DNA of 14,242 nucleotides, from assembly GCA_934177025.1 (NCBI GenBank), contig CAKPPA010000014.1, positions 1 through 14,242 on the forward strand, written 5' to 3'. Positions 13,126-14,242 of the stretch are shown in pieces. Made by a program: the position numbers and the translations under genes. The stretch is from an uncultured Clostridia bacterium (GTDB taxonomy: Bacteria > Bacillota > Clostridia > Christensenellales > CAG-314). The notes beneath the pieces are model-generated. The model searched no databases. It was not told the origin of the DNA and was given only the letters and a program-made list of their open reading frames with translations. Position 1 is the first letter of the stretch. Every line of letters starts with the position of its first letter.

Positions 13126-13644
13126 TTAAAAATCGATTTCGTACGGGTCCTTCCACGGAATCGGCCGACGCTCCGCAACGGATTGTTTGCCGTCCAGCAG
13201 TCGCTGATTGGCACTGCCGCGAAACCGTAGCGTCAAATCCTTTTGCGATTCCTCAAACCTGCCGTCCACAACGAGGGTACAAAGCGACACAAGTTCCGCA
13301 CACTCCGGCGGGAGTTGAAACACTTCCTCCAGCGTGTAGCCCGTAAACAGCACAAGGTCGAGCTTCGTTTCGGCGCGCAAGCGTTTTGCCAAAGGCAGTA
13401 ACGCCTTTGCCTGACAAAGCGGCTCGCCCCCCGAAAAGGTTACGCCCTTGTACAACGGGTTTTTCGTTGCTTTTTGAAAAATTTCCTCCGTATCGGCAAT
13501 CCTGCCGCCGTTAAAATCGTGTGTTGCGGGGTTGTGGCAACCCTTGCAGTGATGCGGACAACCTTGCACGAACACCGTTAGGCGCAGCCCCGGGCCGTCG
13601 GTAATGGAATCCTCCACGTAACCGCTAAGTTTAATCTCCGACAT
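13126..13644 (-). CDS. nrdG: Anaerobic ribonucleoside-triphosphate reductase activating protein
   Basis: This 172-residue radical-SAM enzyme cleaves S-adenosylmethionine to place the glycyl radical on NrdD, and works only without oxygen. The 4Fe-4S motif CPHHCKGC gives Cys29, Cys33 and Cys36 (CX3CX2C). The GGEP motif for SAM binding is at 72-75 (FSGGEPL), and the N-terminal GYVEDSITDGPGLRLTVFVQGC is typical of the family. Length is standard. The C-terminus ends DPYEIDF. The ATG at 13644 overlaps the end of nrdD by 14 bp, so the two are one operon and probably translationally coupled; no strong ribosome binding site is seen. A terminator follows. All key residues appear intact. Confidence 0.95.
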   Translation of the reverse strand: MSEIKLSGYVEDSITDGPGLRLTVFVQGCPHHCKGCHNPATHDFNGGRIADTEEIFQKATKNPLYKGVTFSGGEPLCQAKALLPLAKRLRAETKLDLVLFTGYTLEEVFQLPPECAELVSLCTLVVDGRFEESQKDLTLRFRGSANQRLLDGKQSVAERRPIPWKDPYEIDF

Positions 13645-14242
13645 GGTGTTTTACCCGATCCCTTTCTTCCGCGCGTTTTGCGTTGTTGAAGCGATCCACC
13701 GTGCCTACCAAGTAGCCGGTAATACGCCGAATCCGTTCAAAACCGCCGCCTTCCTGCTCGGTTCTGCCGCATTTCGGGCAAACGTTGTCGATAATGCCGT
13801 TGTAGCCGCACACCGGATCGCGATCCACCGGATGATTGATGGAGCCGTAGCCGATGCCGGATTCCTTCATGCAACGCACCACTTGTTCGAATGCATCGAG
13901 GTTTTTCGAAGGATCGCCGTCCAGCTCAACGTAACTGATGTGACCGCCGTTCGTCAGCGCGTGATACGGTGCTTCCTTTTTGATTTTGTCGAAAGCGGAA
14001 ATCGGATAGTACACCGGCACGTGGAAGGAGTTGGTGTAGTACTCCCGATCGGTAACGCCCGGAATAATGCCGTATTTTTGCGCGTCGATACGCACAAATC
14101 TACCCGAAAGCCCTTCCGCAGGCGTTGCGATTAAGGAGTAGTTGAATCCCGTTGCCTTGGTTTTTTCGTCCATTTTCCGACGCATTGCCGAAATAATTTC
14201 CAACCCGAGTTTTTGCGCCCGTTCGCTTTCGCCGTGGTGTTC
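13631..14242 (-). CDS. nrdD: Anaerobic ribonucleoside-triphosphate reductase, C-terminal part
   Basis: The frame is open at the right edge. 203 residues are visible, the C-terminal quarter or so of a large class III ribonucleotide reductase that makes deoxynucleotides from ribonucleoside triphosphates. Seen in order: EHHGESERAQKLG at the edge, SLIATPAEGLSGRF, REYYTNSFHVPV, NGGHISYVELDG, GYGSINHPVDRDPVCGYNG, CPKCG, and the glycyl-radical segment RRITGYLVGTVDRF with the probable radical Gly at fragment residue 176 (TGYL). RDRVKHH follows near the C-terminus, as in the family. The metal-binding region shows three cysteines here (one in PVCGY, two in CPKCG) rather than an obvious two pairs, which I think occurs in a subset of the family. 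The stop overlaps the nrdG start. Promoter and N-terminus lie outside the window. Confidence 0.95.
   Translation of the reverse strand, partial: EHHGESERAQKLGLEIISAMRRKMDEKTKATGFNYSLIATPAEGLSGRFVRIDAQKYGIIPGVTDREYYTNSFHVPVYYPISAFDKIKKEAPYHALTNGGHISYVELDGDPSKNLDAFEQVVRCMKESGIGYGSINHPVDRDPVCGYNGIIDNVCPKCGRTEQEGGGFERIRRITGYLVGTVDRFNNAKRAEERDRVKHHVGD

Noticed and set aside
12939..13346. Small frames at 12939-13214 (minus) and 13065-13346 (plus)
   Set aside because: They run across the terminator hairpin and the nrdG coding end, have no ribosome binding site and resemble no family.

Overview
The window looks like chromosomal DNA from an anaerobic, low-to-mid-GC member of the Bacillota, probably Clostridia-like. 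The basis is a DnaB/DnaD-type plus DnaI-type helicase-loader pair, an oxygen-independent class III ribonucleotide reductase with its activase, YqeY, sigma-A-like promoters (TTGACA/TATAAT type), purine-rich ribosome binding sites and compact rho-independent terminators. TGA is used as a stop, so the code is standard. I cannot name a genus from sequence alone.

Layout. (1) 1-2249, minus: a long reading frame, open at the left edge (749 codons visible). It encodes a phage-baseplate-like or surface fibre protein with an N-terminal baseplate-upper-like domain, collagen-type Gly-X-Y stretches, five copies of a TPYVGxNxNWFxNGxDT module, a carbohydrate-binding-like insert and a 324-bp tandem repeat. 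(2) 2358-4952, minus: a three-gene overlapping operon (GlmU-like acyltransferase, GalU-like uridylyltransferase, GalE epimerase) for nucleotide sugars. It has a strong promoter placed so that the first gene looks leaderless, and it ends at a strong terminator. (3) 5087-5563, plus: yqeY with its own near-consensus promoter, divergent from the sugar operon. (4) 5772-8960, minus: a 1062-residue SbcC/Rad50-like coiled-coil protein with a central CPIC zinc hook but with Walker A, the ABC signature and Walker B all erased. It converges on yqeY across a bidirectional terminator. (5) 8961-9113: a divergent control region with a consensus promoter, three reiterated TGTA-N-TACA-like motifs and a perfect 7-bp dyad. 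(6) 9114-12729, plus: a DnaB/DnaD-like protein with four tandem DDBH2-like modules, a DnaI/DnaC-like helicase loader and a membrane-anchored NPCBM/Ig-like surface protein, closed by a terminator. (7) 12813-13050: non-coding degenerate repeats. (8) 13051-14242, minus: the 3' end of nrdD, overlapping nrdG, then a terminator.

How it fits together. Helicase loading (dnaB/dnaI-like) and deoxynucleotide supply (nrdDG) are core DNA-replication functions. The Rad50-like protein is divergent from the loader genes and shares their control region, so co-regulation with replication is plausible but is inference. The sugar operon would feed UDP-glucose/UDP-galactose (and perhaps UDP-GlcNAc) into envelope glycans. 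The most unusual item is the Rad50-like pseudo-ATPase, followed by its reiterated operator-like control region and the split-GlmU-like arrangement in the sugar operon.
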